Source: Punica granatum
Lineage: Eukaryota > Streptophyta > Magnoliopsida > Myrtales > Lythraceae
NCBI RefSeq assembly: GCF_007655135.1
Contig: NC_045132.1
Location: forward strand, 13,578,001-13,642,000
Direction: 5' to 3'
DNA: 64,000 bases
Each line of letters begins with the position of its first letter. Positions within the stretch are counted from its first letter, which is position 1. The notes under the pieces were generated by a model, which was not told the origin of the DNA, did no database searches, and saw only the letters and a program-made list of their open reading frames with translations. This document shows positions 12,367-23,868 of this stretch, in pieces. The translations under genes were made by a program, and so were the position numbers.

Positions 12367-12908
12367 TTCATATAAGAGGTAATGTGAATAGTAATCGGTC
12401 AATTTTCCATTTTCATCATTTGGCATAGGAGAAGTCGATTCCTCATATTGTACGTTTGGTATCCAGTTTGGGCATAATGCTCTAGACCAAGGCCGTGCAA
12501 GCCGCTCTTTTGATGTTTGAATAACAAGTTAATTCATTAACATGGAGAATATGAGATTTTGGGTATATATCTGTATTTGTATTTTGATGTTGATATGGCT
12601 TGCTTTTTGTGTATATGTACAATAATCTTTCATCAATACGATCAATATATTTCATCTGATTAAAATTTTACATAGTATCACAATACCGTATCTAAGAACA
12701 TCTTGAGTGAACCATAAAGCACAGGAAACATGGCCACGTCAAAACAAGCTAATACCCTGTTAGGCTTTTACCCTCTATTTTCCGGACAATCCGACACTTT
12801 TACGACATCTTGCCAACTCAACGTGATCATTACCCAACCTAGTACCTTGTGATATGAAATGCCTTACGTGGTAGGGACCAGTTAGGATCCATCTACGGTA
12901 CCGTGAAT
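12367..12908. other. Stretch without recognised gene
   Basis: About 540 bp between a SINE and an hAT element. Only short, unconvincing open frames. The last eight bases (CCGTGAAT) are the left target duplication of the hAT element. Confidence 0.5.
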
Positions 12909-14314
12909 CATGGTTTTTAGAATCGTGATTCGAATCGTAGAATCTTACGATTCTACGATTCAAAGGGGGTCCTACGATTCCGATTCAAGGGGGTGACTCG
13001 GAAAATCTAAAATCGGAAGTGAATCGGGCTGTGAATCGCGGAATCGCGGAATCGGGCCGATTCTGCGATTCCGGATTCAAGCCAGAGTCGGGTGAAGCCC
13101 AGGCCTCATTCCGGCCCTTGGGTGAAGGGCAAGCCAGAGTCGGGCCGAAGCCCAGCCCATTGGCCCTGAGCCCGACTGATTCTTTTTTTTGCCCCCTCCT
13201 TTTCCCTTTCTTCTCCGGCAGTACCCTTTCTCCCCGAGTCCCCGATAATTCTGTGCCCTAATCCACTACCTAGTCTCCGATTCGTCCGACTCTCCGACGG
13301 TCCGAGGTGAAGATTTAGCCATTTCTTCTTGTTCAGTTGTTCCAAGTCTCCGACGAGCTTTGTGAGTCCGTAGTTTCGACTTCCGCTCTACCCAAGTTGT
13401 TCCGACTTCCAAGCTTCAACCAGACTAGTCCAAGCTGACGCGGCCCGAGCTTCAACTGCCCAAGTCTCCGACGAGCATGAGTCTGTAGTTACGACTTCTA
13501 CCCAAGGTGTTCCGAGCTTCAACCGACTTCCGTCCAAGCTGACTGTGCCTCGAGCTCAGCGTCCAGGATCTGATCCAAGCTGACTGTGCCTCGACTTCCG
13601 TCCAAGCTGATCTCTCGGTTCGGTTGCTTGGTCCAAAGTCCAGAGTCTGCCCACTGCCTTCGATCGCCCAGCGTCCAGGACTGATTTGAATGAACCCAAT
13701 GGAAGAGTGCACTGATTTAGTATCTCTGGGGAAGATTGCGAAAAGAGAATTGGGTAATCGGGTTCTCATGGACCTCATTATCATGGCCTCAGCACTCGCT
13801 TACGAGAACTCAAAAGTCATTCAGAATTTTGTAACTCTTCACCGGAAGGCATGCCCAATTCTATATATCTTACCTTGCAGTCTGCTTAATTTTTTTATTT
13901 TTGTTTTGGGATTGCTATATTTTACGGTTCTAACGTTTGATGCTTGCAGAGGCACTTCGTTCATTTTTATGACTGCTGAAATGCTAAGGGAATGAACTGT
14001 GGAACTTCTCGTATTGAATATATAGTAAGCACCAGGTCCTGGTTATTTTCCGTTTATCATATGAAAAATGGCCTGATAGATTACCAAAAGGAAATGGCAA
14101 CTCAAGTGTTCATAATGTGCGATAAGCCCGAACTGATTGAATGAACAAGGATTGATTTTTTTTGCTCAGGAAAGTATGCTACATATATATATATGCTATT
14201 TTTTTAATTTTTTTTAATTATAGGTAGAATCTTACGATTCACGATTCGAATCGCAATTCACAATTCTACGACCCTCGACCGATTCTACCTAGAATCGCGA
14301 TTATGAAAATCTTG
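12909..14314. mobile_element. Non-autonomous hAT element carrying a captured gene fragment
   Basis: 1406-bp element flanked by a perfect 8-bp duplication CCGTGAAT (12,901-12,908 and 14,315-14,322). The terminal inverted repeats begin CATGGTTTTTAGAATCG on the left and CAAGATTTTCATAATCG when the right end is reversed (18 of 23 positions agree). Subterminal regions are full of palindromic TAGAATC/GATTCTA and TACGATTC motifs. The interior changes character to GC-richer sequence (13,080-13,690) and includes a lipase-like exon-intron-exon fragment. There is no transposase, so it would need a helper element. Confidence 0.87.
13690..13979 (+). pseudogene. Captured fragment of a class-3 (OBL1-type) triacylglycerol lipase gene
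   Basis: Exon-like 13690-13848 encodes LVSLGKIAKRELGNRVLMDL then IIMASALAYENSKVIQN, recalling the N-terminal half of plant oil-body/triacylglycerol lipases (class 3). An intron with a GC donor (AAG|GCATGC at 13,849) and TTGCAG acceptor (ending 13,949) follows. The next exon reads RHFVHFYDC and then TGA at 13,977, where the family typically has a tryptophan. The catalytic Ser-Asp-His region is not present. Because it sits inside hAT ends with matching TSDs and keeps an intron, it is best read as DNA-level gene capture. Family assignment is from memory of the conserved motif and should be confirmed by search. Confidence 0.6.
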
Positions 14315-14322
14315 CCGTGAAT

Positions 14323-16467
14323 GTGATTAGGCTGAATAAAGGAAAGTCCATATAGCAGTGTGCTGAGTAAATACTCGAAATTGAAGGGTCTCCGAAATTA
14401 GTTAGAGAATTTCTTCCGCATCCTAGAGCTACACACATGAGAATCCTATAAAAGAACGTGTTTACACCCATTTTTCGCACTTCGCGGTAAATGTGGGCTT
14501 TGACGTGTAATGGATTTAATGGAGCCCACAATTGAACCGATTCAATGGATAGATGCCAAGGCCCATGTAATGTTGAACCTATTAGCTCGCAGCACAACCC
14601 GATTTGGTCCGCTGAACGTGCGAATATGGCAGCCGAAGGAGATGGCATTATTTCCACACTAAGAAGATTTGGACAATTCCAATTTCCAAAAGTCGCAATT
14701 GCTTGAGTTATTAATTGGCTATTAAGTAAATGGAGATGTATGGAAACAAATAATGGAAGAATCTCCAAGGAGGTGGACGTCCAAGCATTGAAGGAAAGGA
14801 AATTAGAAGATTGCACATGCAATGAGGAAAAAAAAAGGCGACTTCTAGAAGTATGGCTCGGCCATGGATGGATTACCAATTTACTTAAGATTTATTTCTC
14901 TTCTATTTGCTCCTACTTAGGCTATTAATATTCTCTAAATAAGTGGACATTATTTCCACATAGCGTAGGGTTAACTATTGACTAAGTTTAGTCGTTTGTT
15001 TCCCGGTTTTATTATCTTGGGCACACACATGTTTGGCCTATATAAGTCGAGTCCTTTCATTATATTCCCGTTCGGTACATCAATCAAATGCACTTATCTT
15101 TTATATCCCTACTTTTATCACACTGCACTTTCGCTCCCTTCATCTTTCATGCACTAAATCGCTTTTCGGAGCAACCCTATCGATCTTCTGAAGTCACCCT
15201 TCCGCTGATCCATCAACTACTACATTTGGTCATGGCTTTCGGGTCAAGGTGGTCATTGAGCTAAGGTTCCAGCCTTTAGCTCAATTCTCTCGGCTATCCG
15301 TAGCCGACAATCGCTAGCTCACAGGCCTCCTTGGACTGTGAACAACTAGCCTCAAGACCGGCATCCGGGCCATCTCTTACTATGAGTCGGGCTACAACAA
15401 TCACAAGTACATTGGGAGAACCAAAGCGGTCTTTCCCTCGTGGCCGCGACATCGTTTGATGTTCATCCAACCATCACGCACCCCGAACTACTCATCTTCG
15501 TGGAAACCTAGCAACCGGCTAGTCATTTGGACCTCAAGGACCGAGGCACTACGCACTAGACTGGAGAGGACAGCAGGTGGTTCCGCTACCTCATTATCTT
15601 GGGATCGCGCTATGGCACACCTGACATCCTAATGGCCACACGCGTGTGCCGGAGAGTTCTCGCGGAACATTTTGGGTAGAACAGAACGTAGTTAAGACTC
15701 CCGAAACTTTCGAGACGGTCTGCTCAAACATTTTTAGTCTGGATAGCCATGCCAGATTTTGGCAATCCTACTTCATGGTCATTCACGAAGAGTAGCAAGA
15801 GATGGTCGGGCAAGGGCACAAAGCAAAGGCTAAAGGGAAAAGGGAAAAGGCAAAAGCACAGGAGCGACAAAGTGCTCAGCCTAGCAGAGGGGCCCAACAT
15901 CATCAGATGTTGCCCAGGCAAGGGAGAAACAACGGTACAATGGCCTCAATTTGCTGACCTTCTAAGAGGGCTAGCTTTAGAGACTACTGAGCCTGACTAG
16001 ACCCGACAATAGGTCAAATGAACATCTATATAGTAAGACATTCAATTATGCTGATCTAGAATCAGAAATGGATCGCCGATGTAGGTGCATTGATGCACGC
16101 GACAGGTTGGTTCCCTAGAGTATCTCATACAAATACAATCAATGGCAATTGGCAGGACTTGTCCGATTTTTGTAAGGCGTGCATGTGATGGGGAAGGGCA
16201 AAGTTCAATCAGGGCTTGTTCGTAAGGTTTCAACTCATTAGTTTCTGCTTGAGAGTTCAGACCATTATCCAAATTTTTGTTTGCTCAAGCCCAAATATCC
16301 GAGCCCATTTCCTGGTTGACTTTTCTCACTTGATCTATATTGGCAAAATTAAGACTGAAAATCAGAAAAGGAAAATATAAACAGTAAAAGATTAGGAAAA
16401 AAAAGAAGAAGAAAAGAATGGAATCAGAAAGAAAATTAGGGGTGACTTATTCGCTTGATCAAAGACT
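14323..16467. other. Unclassified stretch, probably decayed retroelement
   Basis: 14,940-15,210 looks like an LTR-type promoter region (GGCCTATATAAGTCGAG at about 15,037). 15,210-16,010 is GC-richer than its surroundings and has codon-like texture broken by stops in all frames, including a lysine-rich stretch at about 15,820-15,880. No motif could be assigned to a known gag or pol. The 192-codon minus-strand open frame at 14,301-14,879 shows no recognisable domain. Confidence 0.35.
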
Positions 16468-16655
16468 ACCAATGAGAGTTAATTCAAGCGATTAGGCTTA
16501 TTCCCCTTAAACAAGATCTCAGATTCGAGTCTTGTGATTGGAGAAAATCCAAGCTAAGAGAGTTTTACCCTTAGTGGATATATCCGGCTTAACTAAATTA
16601 ATTAGGGTCTATTGAGTTTTCGGATACCAAAATTCACACATTAAAAAAAGAAAAA
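16468..16655 (+). mobile_element. tRNA-derived SINE, family 2, copy 1
   Basis: Begins with AATTCAAGCGATTAGGCTT, has a box-B-like CAGATTCGAGTCTTGTGATT, then AGAGAGTTTTACCCTTAGTGG, and ends GGATACC followed by an A-rich tail. Same layout as 45,596-45,780 and 49,774-49,960. Confidence 0.65.
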
Positions 16656-17859
16656 GATGTGCATTGTTGTTTCACCTTCCAAAAATTAGAGGTGCGAATT
16701 TGTCCAAATCAATCAAATGCTTCAAAAGGTCCACCTCTCCTTCTGATAAAATGAAACTGGATTAAATTCCATTAATTTCCATTCCTAAAAATTCTTGTCA
16801 TGGGGAAGCTTAGAAGAACGGTTTCTATTGAGAGAGAGAGAGAGAGGGAGAGAGGGTGGACTGCCAGAGGGAAGAATTTGGTTTTGGCCTGCGAATGAGA
16901 GGAAAAGGGGCTAGTGGAGAAGACTAACAGCCGATCCGAGGATAAAATAGTGAAGTCGCACAATCACAGAGCTTGAAGAATCGTGAAGCTTAAGCTGATC
17001 GGCTCGGTTCTCATCTCCAGCTCCACAAAAGCTTGGGGAATGTATATTTTTATTATTCTTGCCCTAAGTATGAGATTTTGATGATCAATAATGAGGTATG
17101 AAAATCTAAATATATCTCATTTAGATTTTGTTGAGCGATTGTTTAAATTATGATTTGAGTGTCCTCATGCTTATTGAGTTCTCATGAATTTGCATTAACG
17201 CGTTCGTAGTTAATACTTGCGCGTATTAATTAAGACTTCATGCCGGAGAACATCACAATTGGCCACTGGCGATTCATTGTGATTTACGTTGTTAAATAGC
17301 CAGAGAATGGAACGACGGCCACTGGCGATCCACTGTAATGTGCCTTCTTCGGATAAATTGCAAGCTGACGACCACCACGTGGTGATGGCTAACAATGACC
17401 ATTGGCGATTCACTCTATTGTACATTGTCAGATATATTGCATTACGTAGTGGCCGCTTGCTGCATGTGGTTTCCTATAGTGCGGTTGATGGAGGCTGCCC
17501 TGAGCGACTGTATTATTTTTTTAATTGTTAACAAAAAAAGATAACTTTCCAAATTTAAGTAACTTTTCAAATTTAACTAAATTCCCAAATTTAACCAACT
17601 TTCCAAAATTGAGGATAAAAATGTGGATAAAAAAACGTACTATCCCTTTTCTTTTTTTGCTGAGTAAAACGTACTGTCCCTAAATTAACGGATATAGTTG
17701 ACATCTAAATACAATTATATATTTATTTCCATGTACGAGTTGGTTGATTAATAAGAGAATATATTTTAACTTTAAGTAAAGGAAATGAAGATATGAGGAC
17801 CCTACTATCATCATCCAGCAAAAAAAAATTACATAAAACATTATTTAAAGAATGAATTA
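16656..17859. other. Intergenic, with GA microsatellite and short dispersed repeats
   Basis: (GA)n at about 16,832-16,847. Three direct copies of a CCAYTGGCGATYCAYT motif at about 17,263, 17,320 and 17,400, with one inverted copy near 18,467. These could be subterminal repeats of a degraded DNA transposon, but no termini were found. AAATTTAAC-type repeats at 17,545-17,605. No gene seen. Confidence 0.4.
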
Positions 17860-18065
17860 CAGTTGGCACAAGCAAAATATATAATGGGCATATTATTTTA
17901 TGCAGAATTTCCTAATTTTTAACAATTATTGTTTCTTCGCTGGAGCCAATGCAAATGGGCTCTACCCAAAAACATCTGTTCAAATAAGGATATTCCGCAT
18001 AAAATAATATGCCTTTCTATATATTTATATTATATGTATATATATATAAATGCTTGTGTCAACAG
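17860..18065. mobile_element. Hairpin MITE with TA target duplication
   Basis: Starts CAGTTGGCACAAGC and ends GCTTGTGTCAACAG, flanked on both sides by TA. Internal arms (GGGCATATTATTTTATGCAG / CGCATAAAATAATATGCC) extend the hairpin. TA duplication and size fit a Tc1/mariner-type MITE. Confidence 0.65.
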
Positions 18066-18479
18066 TAAGGTTTACTCCAACTAACATTCTTTTATATAAT
18101 ATAATGCGGATGCTCTTCTATCTTTCATCATTTTTTTTGGTAACATGTATTTTATTAATTTAAAAAACTAGTACTTGAAAGGAAATATATAAATGAATTA
18201 TAGACAACAACTATATCTTTTAGTTTTAGAGACGGTGATTATCTTTTTTCTATCCTCATTTCTAGGAATAAGTAATCATAATAAAAAACTATTATTTCTT
18301 AATTATAGGAAATTGAATTTCCAATTTTTTTTATTAACGATAAAAAAACAACATTATAGTTGTTCACAGGCAGCTTCCATCAATGCGGTATTGGACACCA
18401 TGTTGCATATGTACACCAACTCGGTGGTCGTTGTATTTCAACATACCCGACAATCTATATGTTAAATCGCCAATGGCCA

Positions 18480-18745
18480 TCGTAACTGACGATGGCTACC
18501 ATGACCATTCGGGAGTTTCCAGCAGTAGGAGTATCCATTCAATACTAGAATTACCGGGATTACCGACAAAATTTACCGGCGCAATTGTTCTGTCGTTAAC
18601 ATTCCATTGATAATCCATCGGTAGTTCCTCCATAAATAATTCCGAGGAACTATTGACCGACTACCGGCAAAATATCCGTCGGTAGCTAATTTCATTTGTA
18701 AGTTACCGACAGAAATTCCGTCGGTAGTTTCCTTGGTAAGTTAAA
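18480..18745. other. CACTA-like subterminal repeat cluster
   Basis: Repeated ACCGACRGAA / TTCCGTCGGTAG and CATCGGTAG motifs in both orientations (for example ATCCGTCGGTAG, TTCCGTCGGTAG), typical of the subterminal regions of CACTA (En/Spm) elements. It lies left of a CACTA transposase pseudogene. The CACTA terminus itself was not located. Confidence 0.5.
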
Positions 18746-18857
18746 AAAAAAAAAAAAAAAGACAAGTGATGCGATGGAACGACCCTTTGCTAACCCGCCG
18801 GTACGAGTGAAGACCCTTGACCCGTTACTTCCTCCCTCCACAACCACCCCCCACCAC

Positions 18858-18858
<1 letters not shown>

Positions 18859-18900
<42 letters not shown>
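18859..18900 (+). repeat. C42 homopolymer
   Basis: Uninterrupted run of 42 C following a CCACC-rich stretch. It creates spurious polyproline/polyglycine open frames on both strands. Length likely inexact. Confidence 0.85.
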
Positions 18901-19500
18901 ACCCCAAAAATAAAAAAAAACAAGAAGAAACCCCCAACCCTTTCCTTCCCTGTTCTTTATGTCGGCGCTGCCCACTGCTTCTCTGCCCCTCTGCCCATCA
19001 ACTCCTCCACCATCCTTCTGCCACCGCTGCTCCTCCGAGCGTCGCCGCTCCTTTCGGCTGCCACACCTATAGCCCCTCCTCACGCCTCAGTCCCTCTTAC
19101 CCCCAACTTTTGCTCAGCTCTAACTTGTCTATTCGCCCTTTGCTCCTAGGTGCAGCTGCCTACTGCCCGTCCCCGATCCGAATTAAAGAGTAAACTCGGC
19201 CCAGTTCGGCCACCCACTGCCCGCCCCCAAACTCTCGAGCATCCTAAGTACATTACTGATAATTGAAATATTCTTTTTCAGGTTACAATGATTTTATATG
19301 ACCCTAAATTAGTCGCCATGTTAGAATTATGGAGAGAGGATGGGATTTGTGGAAGTGATACAGCCTTCCCATTCTGATATAGTTTTGTTTGTTTTTTGTT
19401 ACGGAGTAATAAGGAGATTTGAATTACAATTATATGTGCCTGGATTGATGGCATGTTGTTTGCCAGTTCTTTGTGTTTCTTAATCACTGGTTATAGATGA

Positions 19501-21430
19501 ATATTCCTCCACATCAGTCTTGGACAGACAATAGGAATCATCTGAACCGTGTACGTATTAGGGATGAGTTCATTACCGGGGCGGACAAGTTCATTAAGCA
19601 CGCTCAGAAATTCAAAAGTTACTAGTTGGAAGGGAAAATTATATGTCCATGCCTAAAGTGCCATTATAAAGGTCATTTGATAAGACTCAAATGAGTGTGT
19701 CTTCATTATTATGAGTCTGGTTTCAAACCTAATTACTGATATTGGACTGATCATAGGGAGGTTGATATTATGTTGCTTTTACTTCAGCTGTAGTATCAGA
19801 TCCCCTACATCTTGGGGCATTGAGCATCTAATGATAGGTACATGGACATGGTTTATGATGCGATGAGGCAGGGTTATGGGATTGATATGTGTGTCGAAGC
19901 ACCGATGTCTATTCAAGAGATTCAAATTCGGAGGCATTTAAGTTTTACAAACTTCTATAGTACTATAACTAGCTCATATGGCATGGCTATGAGCAACATT
20001 TAGCATTGAGTATTGCCACTAAATTACTGAGCGTGAGATGTGATTATAATGGGGCACAAGGTGCAATATATGACCTCGAACTGATACAAGGTCTCGTTCC
20101 AAATATGAACAACATCCCTAGGTTTTTCTACGAAGCGAACAAGTTAGTGTTGTTAAGAGCAAATTCTACAACCAAACGAGGTACAAGGTTCGTTATGATG
20201 CTAAGAGCAATAGAAGGTAGAGCCGAAGAAATAATTGCACCACTTGCCTTTCATCCCTATATTATAAGGGTAAATTACAAAAAAAAGCATGACTTTTATA
20301 AAATGTCTCAATTTTATCCTAAATTTTACTTTGTAACAAAAAAAATCACATGTTTTGATAATCATTTCAGATTTGACCTCTGTTACTACTCCGTTAAGAT
20401 TTCCATCTATTTGCTTACGTGAACTTTACGGGACCCACCAAATTTGTACATCATTTGATCACCTTCTTTTTTTTACAAATATAACTTAAGTTTTTATAAA
20501 AGTCTTAGTTTTGTTCTAGATTTTGATTTATAATTTAAAAAAAATACATGTCAGCACTCCGTTTTAGTCCACTGGTTCCAGAAGAGAACATCAACAACAT
20601 TCCTGACTACAATCCGAAAACTATTACAGAAGAAAACCCAGCAAACCCTGAGTTACTATTCACAATCGGGTTAGCCATGTCAACCGGACGGCCCCGGGAG
20701 CAATGCACGGAGGATCATAGCACGAGGAAAATTCGAAATCGACAACCTAGCATGATCATAAGGTGGAGGGGCAAAATCATCATTTCTATCATCCATCGGT
20801 GGGAAGTAGCCCAGCTGACCCGACTGTGAATAGTAATTCGGGGTTTGCTAGGTCTTATTCTGTAATAGTTTCCGGGTTGTAATCAGAAATGCTGTTGATG
20901 TTCTCTCCTGGAATCGGTAAACCAAAAGGAGATGCTGACATGTATTTTTTAAAAAATTACAAATCAAAATCTAGAGCAAAATTAAGATTTTTATGAAAAC
21001 TTGGGTTATTTTTGTAAATAAAGTAGAATATGATCAAATGATGTGCAAATTTGGTGGGTCCCATAAAGTTCACGTTGGCAAATAGATGGAAATCTTAACG
21101 AAATAGTAATTGAGGCCAAATTTGAGACGATTATTAAAACATATGGTTTTTTTGTTACAAAGTAAAATTTAGCCAAAACTGAGATGATTTACAAAATTCA
21201 GGTTTTTTTTTTGTAATTTACCCCATATTATAAAGGCTTTATGCGGCAGCCCCTCATCTACCAATATGAGATGACACTATGAGAATCACCGGCCGAAAAA
21301 TGATGTGTCATCCTTTTAATGGGAAATCTTGAAAGCTATTTGACCTCGTTCACTTGGATTTTTCTGGTGATCCTCGTACTGTTCAGCTTTGACTCTGTTC
21401 AAATGGATTCAATCCTTTTGATAAAGAAGG
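19501..21430 (+). pseudogene. CACTA (En/Spm) TNP2-type transposase pseudogene, interrupted
   Basis: Translated pieces in shifting frames follow the order of plant TNP2 proteins. 19,501-19,770 resembles the transposase-associated N-terminal domain (RDEFITGADKFIKHAQK, IICPCLKCHY, ESGFKPNYxYW). 19,930-20,160 gives HLALSIATKLLSVRCDYN and NNIPRFFYEANKLV. 20,160-20,250 gives a TRYKVRYDAKSNRR stretch. 21,240-21,430 gives MMCHPFNGKS and DPRTVQLxLCSNGFNPF, matching the RHPADS...FASDPRN...DGFNPF region. There are many stops and frameshifts, and a 958-bp foldback element splits it at 20,267-21,224. The catalytic C-terminal part is absent. Dead element; introns may account for some frame breaks. Confidence 0.75.
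20267..21224. mobile_element. Long foldback element (about 400-bp arms) inside the TNP2 pseudogene
   Basis: The ends AGGGTAAATTACAAAAAAAA and TTTTTTTTGTAATTTACCCC are inverted repeats. The arms stay complementary for about 400 bp (for example ATTTGTACATCATTTGATC left, GATCAAATGATGTGCAAAT right; AACATCAACA left, TGTTGATGTT right), leaving a loop of about 160 bp. ATATTATA occurs on both sides (20,259-20,266 and 21,225-21,232) as an 8-bp target duplication, possibly 9 bp originally. Removing the element brings TNP2-like sequence back together. Long arms suggest a Mutator-type foldback. No transposase. Confidence 0.83.
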
Positions 21431-21576
21431 AAGTCTTACTCGTGTTGGCCGGTTATTATTATTCCATCGGCAAAGGCCTGTTCCGACAAAAAATCGATGG
21501 AATACCAGCGGATTGTTCTGTTAGTGATCTCGTTAGTTTTATTAGTGATTCACATTACCATGGTGACATGTTATAG

Positions 21577-22326
21577 GAACTGACCATCATCATCGAAAAT
21601 CGTTACCGGTCACCACCATGAAAAATAGGTCAATGGAGTGTATAGAGATGCCAGTGTTGGTTGGCTAACCTATTGGTGCGAAGGATGGTGGTTTGTGGTG
21701 GCTGGAGGGAGGAGCTAAGGTTGCTTTGGTGATCAAGAGAAAGGTTGAGAAGGAGATCCATAAAGAGAGATGATATAATCGAAGCCCTACGGTAAGTTCC
21801 CGCTGAAGAGTGAATCAGGCTACACTAGTCAAGTTAGTAATGGACTGTTAATGATGTGCTCTCGGTGCTAGATTCAAGTTTTGATACCAAATGACATGCT
21901 CCAGGTATCAAATTCAAGCTCTGACACCAAATGATGTACTCCTATGTGGTTTGATAATCTCAAGGTCTCGGGTTCGAATCTCTCCTATGCATTTGTACCA
22001 AAACATTTGCTAGAAGTGTGCTCTTCGTTTAGGCTTGGGGGACATCGACTTCTGTAAACTATATTAGGCCTTTGGTGGTGCTATATTTAGTTCGTCTGAT
22101 ATGTTTGTTATTGAACATGAAAGCCAGAACATTGCATGTTGCCGTCACTATTGTCCGCCATTTACACTCAACAAAAAAAAGAAATTTATAATTTCAGATT
22201 TTATAGAAGGTATTCTTATGTAAATTATGGATTCAAAAATTTGAGTAAATTTTATGCAAGTAGGGAATCATATGTTACTATGAATGAGCCCACATAATGC
22301 CGCGGATCTCCAAAAAAGTTCTCAAT
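21577..22326. other. Intergenic stretch, possibly CACTA right flank and a SINE-like piece
   Basis: Contains a box-B-like GGGTTCGAATCTCTCC near 21,968, suggesting a decayed tRNA-derived SINE. Two similar sentences around CAAATGACATGCTCC and CAAATGATGTACTCC at about 21,885-21,940 form a short tandem duplication. No gene recognised. Confidence 0.4.
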
Positions 22327-23868
22327 CAACCATTTTCCATATGATAGAAGGAAGAAATGATATTAGTAATGTGTGAAAGTATAACATTTTAAAAAATTAA
22401 TATAGTGTGGCTTATTTTAAAATTGATAGAATACTTTAATTTTGAAATTGTCTTAATTTAATAAACATATAGCCGTCGAGGAAAAAATGAGAAATTTAAT
22501 TAGATGATAAGATAATAGCGTAAATAGCATTATATATCATAACATTTGCACTTTTTCTCAATTTTATCCCAGTCTAAGAAAATGACATTAGACATCTGAA
22601 TGTATAGGGTGACGTTTCAAATCTATCACACCGTTAACATTTCGTCCATTTAGGATAGAAATTTGATGTGGCATACAACGGTGTTGATGTGGCAGTGTGG
22701 GCTTCTCCACGTTGGCTAACTTGAATAGTTCGTCGGGCCAACTTCAAGCTAACCATTCTCACCATTGCGGTCACCAATTTGCGAGTTCTTTGATGCTATG
22801 AAAAACTCATTATTAAGACTACAATTTAGAACCAAGTTTTGAGTCAAAAAGTGAAGATTCGAGCTAGAAAACTGTTGTTGAAATCTGGTTTTCATCACAC
22901 AACACACAAATTTTGTAGAGCTATATCTCTTAAACCGTACAATGAAATTACGAGCCGTCAATTGCTGTAACTTTCTTGTGAAATTAAGAATATGACCATG
23001 TAAATTTTTCGACCAAGAATGACTCTAATGGAATTCGCCATTAGAGAGAGAAAACTCGAAATGTAATGGCAAATTCCATTAGAATCGATTTTAGTCCAAA
23101 CAATTTGCTTAGTCATATTCCTCACATCGCAACGAAGCTACAAGAGCTCGCAAATTGGTGGTATGAACGATGAGAATGGTCAGCTTGAAGCTGGCCCGAT
23201 GAACTCTTCATTAACGGCAATGAAGCTACAACAGTTGACGACTCGTTATTTCGTTGTACGGTTCGAGAAATATAACTCTGCAGAGTTTTTGCCTTGTGTG
23301 ATGAAAACCGAATCCGAATTTGAACAATAGTTTTCTAGCTCGAATCTTCACTTTTTTGACTCAAAACTTGTTTCTAAATTGTAATCCTATATATGAGATT
23401 CTCGTAGCATCCAAAAACTCACAAATTGGTGGCTTGAGCGAAGGTGACGGTTAGCTCGAAGTTGGTCCGATGAACTCTTCAAGTCAGCCAACATAGAATG
23501 GGCCCACACATTACCATGTCAGCACTGCTATGTACCATGTCAGAATTTCCATCTAAAATGGACGGAATGTTGACGGTGGAATGAATTTGAGACGTCACCC
23601 TATACATTGGGATGCATCGTGTCATTTCCATGGGCTGTGATAATATTGAGAAAAAAATACAATGACTGGGATAGTGTCAACCATTTTTCCATGCGATAGA
23701 AATACGACAAATGATATTAATAATGTTAGAAAGTCTTAACATATTAAGAAATTATTATAGCGTAACTTATTTTAAAATTGACAGAAAACTTTAATTTCGA
23801 AATTGTCTTAATTTAATGAACATATGGCCATCGAGGAAAAATGAGAAATTTAATTATATGATAATATG
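22327..23868. mobile_element. Foldback element bracketed by ~186-bp direct repeats
   Basis: 22,327-22,512 and 23,677-23,868 are direct repeats (AATTGTCTTAATTTAATRAA and GAGGAAAAAATGAGAAATTT are shared). Between them, about 22,540-23,672 is an inverted repeat: TGTATAGGGTGACGTTTCAA on the left pairs with TTGAGACGTCACCCTATACA on the right, and arms continue for about 430 bp. An extra partial copy of the arm end occurs inside at about 23,130-23,210, and a small palindrome around CTAATGGAATTCGCCATTAG lies at the centre. Non-coding. The direct repeats are not ordinary short TSDs. Confidence 0.75.

Noticed and set aside
14301..14879. 192-codon minus-strand open frame
   Set aside because: Overlaps the hAT end and target duplication, has no recognisable domain, and no splice or promoter support.
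18774..19193. Proline-rich open frame (and glycine-rich frame on the other strand) around 18,860-18,900
   Set aside because: Produced by the C42 homopolymer; no domain and composition is low-complexity.
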